Of a stretch of 14,323 bases of DNA, positions 1 through 6,318 are shown in pieces. The stretch covers positions 1 through 14,323 of the forward strand of contig CACYEE010000129.1 in assembly GCA_902773415.1 (NCBI GenBank), written 5' to 3'. The notes beneath the pieces were generated by a model, which searched no databases, was not told where the DNA came from, and saw nothing but the letters and a program-made list of their open reading frames with translations. This stretch comes from an uncultured Actinomyces sp. Its GTDB lineage: Bacteria > Actinomycetota > Actinomycetes > Actinomycetales > Actinomycetaceae. A program made the translations under genes and the position numbers. The stretch's first letter is position 1. The number at the start of each line of letters is the position of its first letter.

Positions 1-219
1 GACACCCCAACCGTTTGCGCAGGTCAAAAGGCCAAAACACCGAAAAGGGAACTGTCCCCAATTCGCGCCAGCCCGACCCCTGCGTCGCCCCTGCGTCGCC
101 CCTGTCCAAAAACCCATGCGACACATCTCATTTGCCGAGATACGCCCCCGCCAGCCCGCCCCCTCAGGCTTGCATTAGACTTGCAAACTGCGACGTATCC
201 GCAAGACCAAGGAAAAACC
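1..219. other. Gene-free leader region upstream of the ABC importer
   Basis: No credible coding sequence. The open frame that runs through this stretch translates to Pro/Arg-rich sequence unlike any protein family and continues out of frame over the permease gene. Visible structure: a GGGA-ACTG-TCCC palindrome at 47-58 followed by AATTCGC; an exact 11-bp tandem repeat CCCCTGCGTCG at 77-87 and 88-98 with a partial third unit (CCCCTGTCC, 99-107); and a 17-bp inverted repeat at 170-186, listed separately. The CCCCAATTCGC string at 56-66 recurs at 14242-14252, so this end probably carries part of a dispersed intergenic repeat. A substrate-binding protein gene for the downstream ABC transporter is not present here. 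Confidence 0.6.
170..186 (+). promoter_or_regulatory. Candidate operator/promoter for the ABC importer (TTGCA-N7-TGCAA)
   Basis: TTGCA (170-174) and its exact complement TGCAA (182-186) flank a 7-nt spacer that contains TAGACT (176-181), an acceptable actinobacterial -10 hexamer. It lies about 40 nt upstream of the permease ATG. No good -35 box sits 16-18 nt upstream, so a promoter that needs an activator, or a chance match, is possible. A symmetric site covering a -10 box is the usual arrangement for a repressor operator. The assignment rests on position and symmetry only. Confidence 0.3.
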
Positions 220-1224
220 ATGCTTATCGCCTTCCTGAACGCACTGCCGGGCGCGGCCGGCCAGGGAATCATCTGGGGCATCATGGCCATCGGCGTCTAC
301 CTGACCTTCCGCCTGCTCGACATTCCCGACCTCACCGTCGACGGCTCCTTCGCCACCGGCGGCGCGGTACTCGTCGTTGCCGCAGCGGCAGGCACAAACC
401 TATGGGCCGCCCTCGCCCTGGCCTTCCTCGCAGGATGCCTCGCAGGCTGGGTCACAGGCATCTTCCACACGAAGTTCGGCATCCCCGCGATTCTCGCAGG
501 CATCCTTTCGCAGCTCGCACTGTACTCGATCAACCTGCGGATCCTCGGAAACAAGGCGAACCAGCCGATTTCGGCCCGCAACTACGACCTCATCGTGACC
601 CTTGGCGAACCGGTTCGCGCAATCACCGTCTCGGGCCTGTTCGCCCTCGCAGTGATTGCGGCGCTCTACTGGTTCTTCGGCACGGAACTCGGCTCGGGCA
701 TCCGCGCCACCGGCACCAACCAGGCGATGGCGCGCGCCAACGGCATCAACACGGACCGCAACAAGATCATCGGCCTCGTGCTCTCCAATGGCCTGGTAGC
801 CCTGTCGGGCGCGCTCATTGCGCAATTCCAGGGCTTCGCGGACGTGAACATGGGCCGCGGCGCGATTGTCATCGGCCTGGCTGCGGTAATCATCGGCGAG
901 GTGATTTTCGGCAAGGTGTTCAAGAACTTCGCGCTCAAGCTCCTTGCGGCGGTGCTCGGCAGCGTGCTGTATTACGCGGTCATCACGCTGGTGCTGCGGC
1001 TAGGCCTGAACGCGAACGACCTGAAGCTGCTCACGGCGCTGGTTGTCGCGGTGTTCCTCGGCGCGCCCTACTGGCAGTCGATCATGGCGCAGAACCGGCA
1101 GGCGCGCGCGAACGCGACCGTCACGCAGGTTCTTGCCGCGGAGGCGCGCGAGGATTCGAGGGCGACGCGGGAGGCGGCCGTCCCGGTTGCCTCGGCGTCG
1201 GGAACGGAAGGAGGCGGGCGCTGA
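220..1224 (+). CDS. ABC transporter permease, branched-chain-type (COG4120 / BPD_transp_2)
   Basis: Integral-membrane subunit of an ABC importer, 334 aa. It has about nine hydrophobic segments (roughly residues 12-30, 47-57, 61-81, 90-106, 137-153, 183-201, 214-229, 240-259 and 268-282). The cytoplasmic loop near residues 155-180 carries a GIRATGTNQAMARANG-type motif, the ATPase-contact region of this permease family. The early DLTVDGSFATGGAV stretch is typical of COG4120 permeases, which pair with COG1101 ATPases and COG2984 binding proteins; some Streptococcus members (TrpXYZ) import tryptophan. The substrate here cannot be read from sequence. I chose ATG 220 because AAGGA lies 6 nt upstream; the in-frame TTG at 181 would add 13 polar residues and overlap the candidate -10. 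The tail after about residue 283 is an Ala/Arg-rich hydrophilic extension. The stop overlaps the ATPase start by one base. Confidence 0.88.
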   Translation: MLIAFLNALPGAAGQGIIWGIMAIGVYLTFRLLDIPDLTVDGSFATGGAVLVVAAAAGTNLWAALALAFLAGCLAGWVTGIFHTKFGIPAILAGILSQLALYSINLRILGNKANQPISARNYDLIVTLGEPVRAITVSGLFALAVIAALYWFFGTELGSGIRATGTNQAMARANGINTDRNKIIGLVLSNGLVALSGALIAQFQGFADVNMGRGAIVIGLAAVIIGEVIFGKVFKNFALKLLAAVLGSVLYYAVITLVLRLGLNANDLKLLTALVVAVFLGAPYWQSIMAQNRQARANATVTQVLAAEAREDSRATREAAVPVASASGTEGGGR

Positions 1225-2024
1225 TGCTGGAGCTCACAAATGTTCACAAGACGTTCAATCCGGGCACGATCAACGAAAAGAAGGCTCTGAACGGTATCAA
1301 CCTGACGTTGAACGACGGCGATTTCGTGACGGTCATCGGCTCGAACGGTGCCGGCAAGTCGACGATGCTGAACATGATTGCGGGCGTGTATCCGGTCGAT
1401 GCCGGTTCGATTGCGATCGACGGCAAGGATGTGACGCGCCTGCCGGAGCATAAACGGGCGAAGTATTTGGGCCGTGTGTTCCAAGATCCGATGACGGGCA
1501 CGGCGGCGAACATGGAGATTCAGGAGAATCTTGCGATTGCGGCGCGCCGCGGGCAGGCCCGCACGCTGCGGCTGGGCATCACGAAGTCGGAGCACGAGCA
1601 GTATCGGGAACTTCTGGAACCGCTCGGGCTGGGGCTGGAAAAGCGCCTGACGTCGAAGGTGGGCTTGCTCTCGGGTGGCCAGCGCCAGGCGCTGACGCTT
1701 CTCATGGCGACGTTCAAGAAGCCGAAGGTTCTGCTGCTTGACGAGCATACGGCGGCGCTCGATCCGAAGACGGCCCGGAAGGTGCTGGACATGACGGAGG
1801 AAATCGTGGAGCGCGACGGCCTGACCACTCTCATGATTACGCATAACATGGCTGACGCCATCGCAATCGGCAACCGCCTCATCATGATGAACGACGGGCG
1901 GGTCATCTACGATGTCGCGGGCGCGGAGAAGAAGGCGCTGACCATCGAGGATCTGCTTGAGAAGTTCAAGGTGGCCGCCGGCGAGGGCCTCGCGAACGAC
2001 CGGATGCTGCTCTCGCAGGACTAG
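1224..2024 (+). CDS. ABC transporter ATP-binding protein (COG1101 type)
   Basis: Cytoplasmic ATPase subunit of the importer, 266 aa. It has a full set of motifs: Walker A GSNGAGKST (residues 39-47, Lys45), Q-loop Gln87, signature LSGGQ (149-153), Walker B VLLLDE (169-174, catalytic Glu174) and H-loop His207. The long insert between the Q-loop and the signature (EIQENLAIAARRGQARTLRL region) and the LTSKVGLLSGGQRQALTLLMA context fit COG1101, the partner of COG4120 permeases. The ATG shares its A with the permease TGA, and AAGGAGG (1208-1214) sits inside the permease 3' end, so the two are translationally coupled. No binding-protein gene follows: the next gene is convergent, with a palindrome between them. 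A complete transporter therefore needs a binding protein encoded elsewhere or farther upstream. Confidence 0.93.
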   Translation: MLELTNVHKTFNPGTINEKKALNGINLTLNDGDFVTVIGSNGAGKSTMLNMIAGVYPVDAGSIAIDGKDVTRLPEHKRAKYLGRVFQDPMTGTAANMEIQENLAIAARRGQARTLRLGITKSEHEQYRELLEPLGLGLEKRLTSKVGLLSGGQRQALTLLMATFKKPKVLLLDEHTAALDPKTARKVLDMTEEIVERDGLTTLMITHNMADAIAIGNRLIMMNDGRVIYDVAGAEKKALTIEDLLEKFKVAAGEGLANDRMLLSQD

Positions 2025-2035
2025 CCCGCCATTCC

Positions 2036-2072
2036 GGGCGTATCACTGGTGTCAGGCACCAGTGATACGCCC
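2036..2072. repeat. Palindromic repeat, family A copy 1
   Basis: The core is 2040-2068: left arm GTATCACTGGTGTC, centre A, right arm GGCACCAGTGATAC. Flanking GGGC/GCCC pairs extend perfect 16-bp arms to 2036-2051 and 2057-2072. It lies 15 nt after the ABC ATPase stop and overlaps the 3' end of the convergent CCA-adding enzyme gene, whose TGA (2054-2052) falls in its centre. The position fits a bidirectional terminator or transcript-end hairpin, but there is no T tract. Related copies occur at 8232, 9373 and 12354. Confidence 0.85.
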
Positions 2073-3533
2073 GTCCCACCAGGCCAGCAGCCGCTCGACC
2101 GCCTCCTCGCGCGAAAGCGGCCCCTCCTCAAGGCGCAGCTCCAGCATGTAGGCCCGCGCCTCGCCCACCACGCGCCCCGGCGAAAGCCCGAGAATCTCCA
2201 TGATGTCGTCGCCCGAAAGATCCGGGCGTATCGCGTCGAGCGCCTCCCGTTCGGCCAGCTCCGCGATCCGCCGGGCCAGCTCGTCGTTGCCGGCGTTGAG
2301 CCGGGCGACCTTCCGCCGGTTTCCCGAAGTGACGTCGGCGCGAATCAGACGCATGAGCCTGGGCAGCAGCTCGCCCGCGTCGCGCACGAAACGCCGCACC
2401 GCGCTGTCCGTCCAACCGGCTTCGGCGAATCCGAAGGCACGCAGATGAAGCTCGACGAGCCGCGCCACGTCCTTCGTCGTCCGCCTGTCGGCCTTCAGCG
2501 CCTTCAAGCGTCTCTTCGCCATGCGCGCCCCGACGATGTCGTGGCCGCGGAAGGTCACGGTGCCGTCGGGCTCGAAGCGGCGGGTGGCGGGCTTACCGAT
2601 GTCGTGCAGGAGCGCGGCCATGCGCAAGACGAGGTCGGGGCCGGGCAGTTCGCCGCCAAGCATCCCGTCAGGCACACCAGAAGCGCCGCCGCTCTCAAGC
2701 GCAATCGCCTGGTCGAGCACCTGCAAGGAATGCCCGTAAATGTCCTTGTGGCGGCCTTCGCCGTCGGCGGCGTCCACGAGGTCGGCAACTTCAGGCAGCA
2801 CAATCCGCGCCACGCCCGCATATGCAAGCAGTTCGATGCCGCGGCGCGGGGCACCGGAGCACAGCAGCCGCGCAAGTTCGGCCCACACCCGTTCAGCCGA
2901 GACAATCTCAAGCCGGCCAGCCATGTCCTCCATCGCCGCCATCACGTCAGGCGTCACGTCGAAGCTCAGCTGCGCGGCGAAGCGCGCGGCCCGCATGATG
3001 CGCAGCGGGTCGTCGTCGAAACTTTGGGCGGCGGTGACGGGCGTCCGAAGCACGCCGGCCGCAAGGTCGTCGAGCCCGCCGCAGGGGTCCACGAGCTCGC
3101 GCTCGGGCAGCCGCACGGCCATCGCGTTCACGGTGAAGTCGCGCCGGGTGAGGTCTCCTTCGAGGGTGTCGCCATATTCGACTAGCGGCTTGCGGGAACC
3201 GATTTCATATTCGTCCGTCCGATATGTGGTCACTTCCACAACAAGGCTGCCTCGGGCGGCTCCGATCGTGCCGAATTCTTTGCCGACATCCCACACGTTT
3301 TTCGACCATTTGCCCAGCAAGCGCGCGGTTTCTTCGGGTCGGGCGGAGGTGGCGAGGTCGAAATCGCGGATGGGCAGACCGAGGAAGGCGTCGCGAACAG
3401 GACCGCCAACTAGCGCCAATTCCTGCCCGGCATCTGCGAAAATGGATGCTAGTTCATCAATGGCCGACGGAAGTGAGCTGAGCGTGCGGTGTCCCGCAAG
3501 GAGCATGTGCGTCCGGCGATCGGTCTCGGTCAT
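2052..3533 (-). CDS. cca: CCA tRNA nucleotidyltransferase (actinobacterial PcnA type)
   Basis: Adds or repairs the 3'-terminal CCA of tRNAs from CTP and ATP in the cytoplasm; 493 aa from ATG 3533. The N-terminal nucleotidyltransferase domain shows LVGGPVRD (residues 41-48), the metal-binding DFD (57-59), RRDFTVNAM (130-138) and DPLRIMRAARF (175-185). The C-terminal half has an HD-type domain with ALLHDIGKP (His310-Asp311) and FRGHD (His331-Asp332). Class II CCA-adding enzymes of actinobacteria have this length and layout. The open frame continues 35 codons upstream, but that part has no family character; GTG 3539 is an alternative two codons earlier, and the ribosome site (GGGGTGG) is weak. 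The gene is divergent from the NUDIX gene across 119 bp, as in M. tuberculosis (Rv3907c/Rv3908). Its last codons (R-I-T-G-A-stop) are supplied by palindromic repeat copy 1. Confidence 0.95.
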   Translation of the reverse strand: MTETDRRTHMLLAGHRTLSSLPSAIDELASIFADAGQELALVGGPVRDAFLGLPIRDFDLATSARPEETARLLGKWSKNVWDVGKEFGTIGAARGSLVVEVTTYRTDEYEIGSRKPLVEYGDTLEGDLTRRDFTVNAMAVRLPERELVDPCGGLDDLAAGVLRTPVTAAQSFDDDPLRIMRAARFAAQLSFDVTPDVMAAMEDMAGRLEIVSAERVWAELARLLCSGAPRRGIELLAYAGVARIVLPEVADLVDAADGEGRHKDIYGHSLQVLDQAIALESGGASGVPDGMLGGELPGPDLVLRMAALLHDIGKPATRRFEPDGTVTFRGHDIVGARMAKRRLKALKADRRTTKDVARLVELHLRAFGFAEAGWTDSAVRRFVRDAGELLPRLMRLIRADVTSGNRRKVARLNAGNDELARRIAELAEREALDAIRPDLSGDDIMEILGLSPGRVVGEARAYMLELRLEEGPLSREEAVERLLAWWDGRITGA

Positions 3534-3652
3534 TGCCACCCCTGTCCGGTTCGAGTTTCCTGCGTGCTTCGCTGTCGCCACACTACACGAGTTGGCGCAG
3601 CGCTTGGCACGTGCGGCTCGCATGCCGGCGCATATCACGTAGAGCAGTTGTC

Positions 3653-4192
3653 ATGTCGAACGAAAAGCCGACGCCCAGGGATATGGGCAGGCGCAGGCCA
3701 GCGAGCCGCGGCGCGAGGGCAAGGCAGGCGGCGGCGCGGCGCAATGCCTTGCCTGTCGTCAACGAGACGAGCGCGGGCGGCGTGATTGTCGACGTTCAGG
3801 ATGGCCAGCCTTTCATCGCGGTGATTGCGCGGCGCAATCGTGGCGGCCGTCTGGAGTGGTGCCTTCCGAAGGGCCATCTTGAGGGCGACGAGACCGCGGA
3901 GCAGGCCGCGCGGCGCGAGATCAGCGAGGAGACGGGCATCGAGGGCCGGGTGCTCAAGCATCTGGCGACGATCGACTACTGGTTTACCGGCACGGACCGG
4001 CGCGTCCACAAGGTTGTGCATCATTATCTTCTGGAGGCGACGGGCGGGGAGCTGACTGTCGAGAACGATCCGGATCACGAGGCCGAGCAGGTGGAGTGGA
4101 TTCATATCGACGACATGGGTTCGCGTCTCGCGTATCCGAACGAGCGCCGTATCGCCACGATGGCGAAAAGGGTCCTGTATCCGAATGGGTAG
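3653..4192 (+). CDS. NUDIX hydrolase, MutT4-like
   Basis: Hydrolyses a nucleoside diphosphate linked to another group (substrate unknown), cytoplasmic, 179 aa. The Nudix box is complete: Gly74, Glu80, Arg88-Glu89-Ile90, Glu92-Glu93, Gly95-Ile96, spaced exactly as GX5EX7REUXEEXGU. Strand NETSAGGVIVD (37-47) opens the fold, preceded by a 35-residue Arg/Ala-rich tail. M. tuberculosis Rv3908 (MutT4) holds the same position next to PcnA. The start is not certain: ATG 3653 has only a weak AGAG upstream; ATG 3683 (Met11) is possible. The longer frame from 3533 lies over the divergent gene's start and is unlikely. The stop overlaps the ATG of the DUF6049 gene by 8 nt, which suggests translational coupling and one transcript. 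Confidence 0.92.
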   Translation: MSNEKPTPRDMGRRRPASRGARARQAAARRNALPVVNETSAGGVIVDVQDGQPFIAVIARRNRGGRLEWCLPKGHLEGDETAEQAARREISEETGIEGRVLKHLATIDYWFTGTDRRVHKVVHHYLLEATGGELTVENDPDHEAEQVEWIHIDDMGSRLAYPNERRIATMAKRVLYPNG

Positions 4193-6284
4193 GCGCGTGC
4201 TGTCCGCCTGTGCCGTGGCTGCCATGCTGGCTGCGGGGTTCGGCGTGCCTGCATGCGCGGTCCCGGCGGCCGCGGAGGGCGCGCTTCGGGTGGAGATTGT
4301 CGACGTGGGTTCGCCTGTCGCGTCGGAGTTCGAGCCGTTGAGGGTTGCGGCGACGGTCACGAACGAGGGTTCGGGCGAGGTGGTGCTGTCGGGGGCGTCG
4401 CTGATGGTGCAGTCTGCGGCTCCGTCGACCCGTACGCATCTTCTGGATTTCCTGGCGGGCGCGGATTCTCCGATGCGGGAGGTGTCCTCCACGATTCAGC
4501 TGTCGCGTCTGGCTGCGGGGGCAAGCGAGCGCTACGAGTTTTCGCTTCCGGCGTCGGCCTTGGCGCGAGAAAGGTCGGACTGGGGGCCGCGGGGCCTTGA
4601 GGTTCGCGTTGCGGTTGGAGACGGTGCGGGTGGTGCCGGTTCGGATTCTCCGTGGGTGTCGGACCGGTCGCTTGCGGTGCTGGCTCCTTCGGAGGATGTG
4701 GAGCCGGTGGCGACGGGCGTGGTCGTCCCGCTTACGGCGTCGTCGGGGGAGCTGGGGGCGCTTCCGGGGCTTGAAGGCTTGCTGGCGGGGGAGACCTCGG
4801 GGGTTCCTGCCCGCGTTTCGGCTCTGGCGGATCTTGGCGGTCCGGGGGTGACGCTGGTTGCCGAACCGGCTTTCGCGGAGGCGGCGCAGGCGTCGGGGGC
4901 GGTGCAGACTTTGGCTGCTCCGGCTTTCGATGCGGATGTGGCGGCGCTTGTCCATGCGGGCGCGAAGGATACGGCGCTTGAACTGTTGAGGAAGTCGGGC
5001 ACGGTCGTTTCGCTTGCCGCGCCGGGGGTGGATTCGCAGACTGCGGAGGTGCTTGCGCAGGCGGGCGCGGAGGCGATGATCGTCTCTTCGGATGATGTTT
5101 CGACGTCGGGCGGGGATTATGCGACGCCGTGCACCCATTCGCGCTTGTCGGGCGAGGGACTGGACATGCTTGTTGTCGATGCGGCTTCGTCGTCGGCTTT
5201 GGCCGGTTCGTTGTCGGCGTCGGCCCGGTATTCGGCGGGGGCGGATGAGACGCGGCTTTCGGCGCTCGATTCCCGCCAGCTTGTTCTCGCGTTGTCGGCG
5301 ATGACGTATCTGGAGCAGCCGGCGACGATTCGCCCTCAGCTTGTTGCGGTCGACCGGGCAAACGTCCGCCAGTACGGGATGGGAGTTCCGGGGGATGCGG
5401 CCAGCGACAGTCCGCTTGCCGTGGGCAATCTGGATGCGACGATCGACGCTTTGATGGCGGCGCCGTGGGTGAGGCCGGCTTCGGTTTCGGAGCTTCTTGG
5501 AACGGAGGTTTCGTCGGCTCGTCGCGCGGTGTCGGATGTGGCGGTTGCGGCGGGGGAGATTCCCGCGAGAACGGTGCGGCTGCTTGAAGAGGGCCGCGCG
5601 AAGGCGGAGCGGCTTGAGCCGCTTCTTGCTTCGCCCGATGTGCTTTCGGTGCCGGTCGATGCGGCCGTTTCGCGGGCGTGGTCTGTTGCGTGGCGTTCGG
5701 ATCCTTCGGTCCGCGCGTCCTATGCGAAGGAGACCGAGGCCGCGTTGTCGGATCTTTCGGATGCGGTGCATCCGGTGTCGTCGTCGACGATCAACGTGAT
5801 CGCGGAGCGGACGGAGATTCCGGCGCGGGTCCAGAACGCGCTTCCGTTTCCGGTGAACGTGCAGGTGGAGCTTGATTCGGTGAGCGCCCGCCTGACTGCG
5901 GGGGCTCCGGTGAGCGTGGAGCTTGCTCCGGCTTCGACGACGACGGTGAAGGTTCCGGTGACTGCCCGCGGTTCGGGCGACGTCGATGCGCGAATTCGGC
6001 TTCGGACGCCTGTCGGGGCGCGCTTTGGGGCCGATGCGTCGATTGACGTTCGGGTGCGTGCCCAGTGGGAGAATTGGGCGACGTTTGCTCTTGGTCTTGT
6101 TTCTGCTCTGGCTTTGGTGTTTGGCGCGTGGAATTCGTTCAGGAAGAAGGGTCCTCGTTCGCGGCCGATTACGGTGACGGAGTATTCGACGGCGCGGCGT
6201 GCCGATGCCCGCCGGCGCAAGAGCCGGAACGCATATCCGAAAGTTCACTCAACTCTTGAGAGCGGGAGCGGCCTGAGCCACTAG
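4185..6284 (+). CDS. Secreted, membrane-anchored DUF6049-family protein (Rv3909-like)
   Basis: Unknown function, envelope-associated, 699 aa. A signal peptide is visible at residues 1-30 (MGRRVLSACAVAAM, hydrophobic core, AAA-E cleavage-like site). A beta-rich, Ig-like region (about 33-155, beginning LRVEIVDVGSP) is followed by an Ala/Ser-rich middle region of alternating strands and helices (about 165-525). A second Ig/NEW3-like domain (about 533-625, TEIPARVQNALPFPVNVQVEL) precedes one transmembrane segment (about 633-652, TFALGLVSALALVFGAW) and a strongly basic 47-residue cytoplasmic tail. So the bulk is outside and the tail inside. Its place between a MutT4-like gene and a pseudokinase gene matches M. 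tuberculosis Rv3909; no sequence search was possible. ATG 4185 overlaps the NUDIX stop and gives the signal peptide directly. Codon use is rich in TCG, GCG, CTT and GTT. Confidence 0.8.
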   Translation: MGRRVLSACAVAAMLAAGFGVPACAVPAAAEGALRVEIVDVGSPVASEFEPLRVAATVTNEGSGEVVLSGASLMVQSAAPSTRTHLLDFLAGADSPMREVSSTIQLSRLAAGASERYEFSLPASALARERSDWGPRGLEVRVAVGDGAGGAGSDSPWVSDRSLAVLAPSEDVEPVATGVVVPLTASSGELGALPGLEGLLAGETSGVPARVSALADLGGPGVTLVAEPAFAEAAQASGAVQTLAAPAFDADVAALVHAGAKDTALELLRKSGTVVSLAAPGVDSQTAEVLAQAGAEAMIVSSDDVSTSGGDYATPCTHSRLSGEGLDMLVVDAASSSALAGSLSASARYSAGADETRLSALDSRQLVLALSAMTYLEQPATIRPQLVAVDRANVRQYGMGVPGDAASDSPLAVGNLDATIDALMAAPWVRPASVSELLGTEVSSARRAVSDVAVAAGEIPARTVRLLEEGRAKAERLEPLLASPDVLSVPVDAAVSRAWSVAWRSDPSVRASYAKETEAALSDLSDAVHPVSSSTINVIAERTEIPARVQNALPFPVNVQVELDSVSARLTAGAPVSVELAPASTTTVKVPVTARGSGDVDARIRLRTPVGARFGADASIDVRVRAQWENWATFALGLVSALALVFGAWNSFRKKGPRSRPITVTEYSTARRADARRRKSRNAYPKVHSTLESGSGLSH

Positions 6285-6318
6285 GATAGGCAGTGCATCA
6301 ACCGGGAGGAGGAAGCAC

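Noticed and set aside
77..107. Tandem CCCCTGCGTCG units as iterons or an origin
   Set aside because: Only two full units and a partial one, GC-rich, with no replication gene or DnaA boxes nearby.
15..2024. 669-codon plus-strand frame covering both ABC genes
   Set aside because: The first two thirds are an Arg/Pro-rich out-of-frame reading of the permease; only the last 266 codons are real (the ATPase). Not a fusion protein.
2049..3185. Long plus-strand frame inside the CCA-adding enzyme gene
   Set aside because: Antisense reading of conserved nucleotidyltransferase and HD motifs; no start context or domain.
3984..6248. 754-codon minus-strand frame opposite NUDIX/DUF6049
   Set aside because: Arg/Pro/His-rich shadow typical of the antisense of high-GC genes; no domain, and it opposes well-supported genes.
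6256..6287. TTGAGA and TAGGAT as a promoter before the pseudokinase gene
   Set aside because: Spacing is 20 nt, too long, and TAGGAT contains the DUF6049 stop codon; co-transcription with DUF6049 is simpler.
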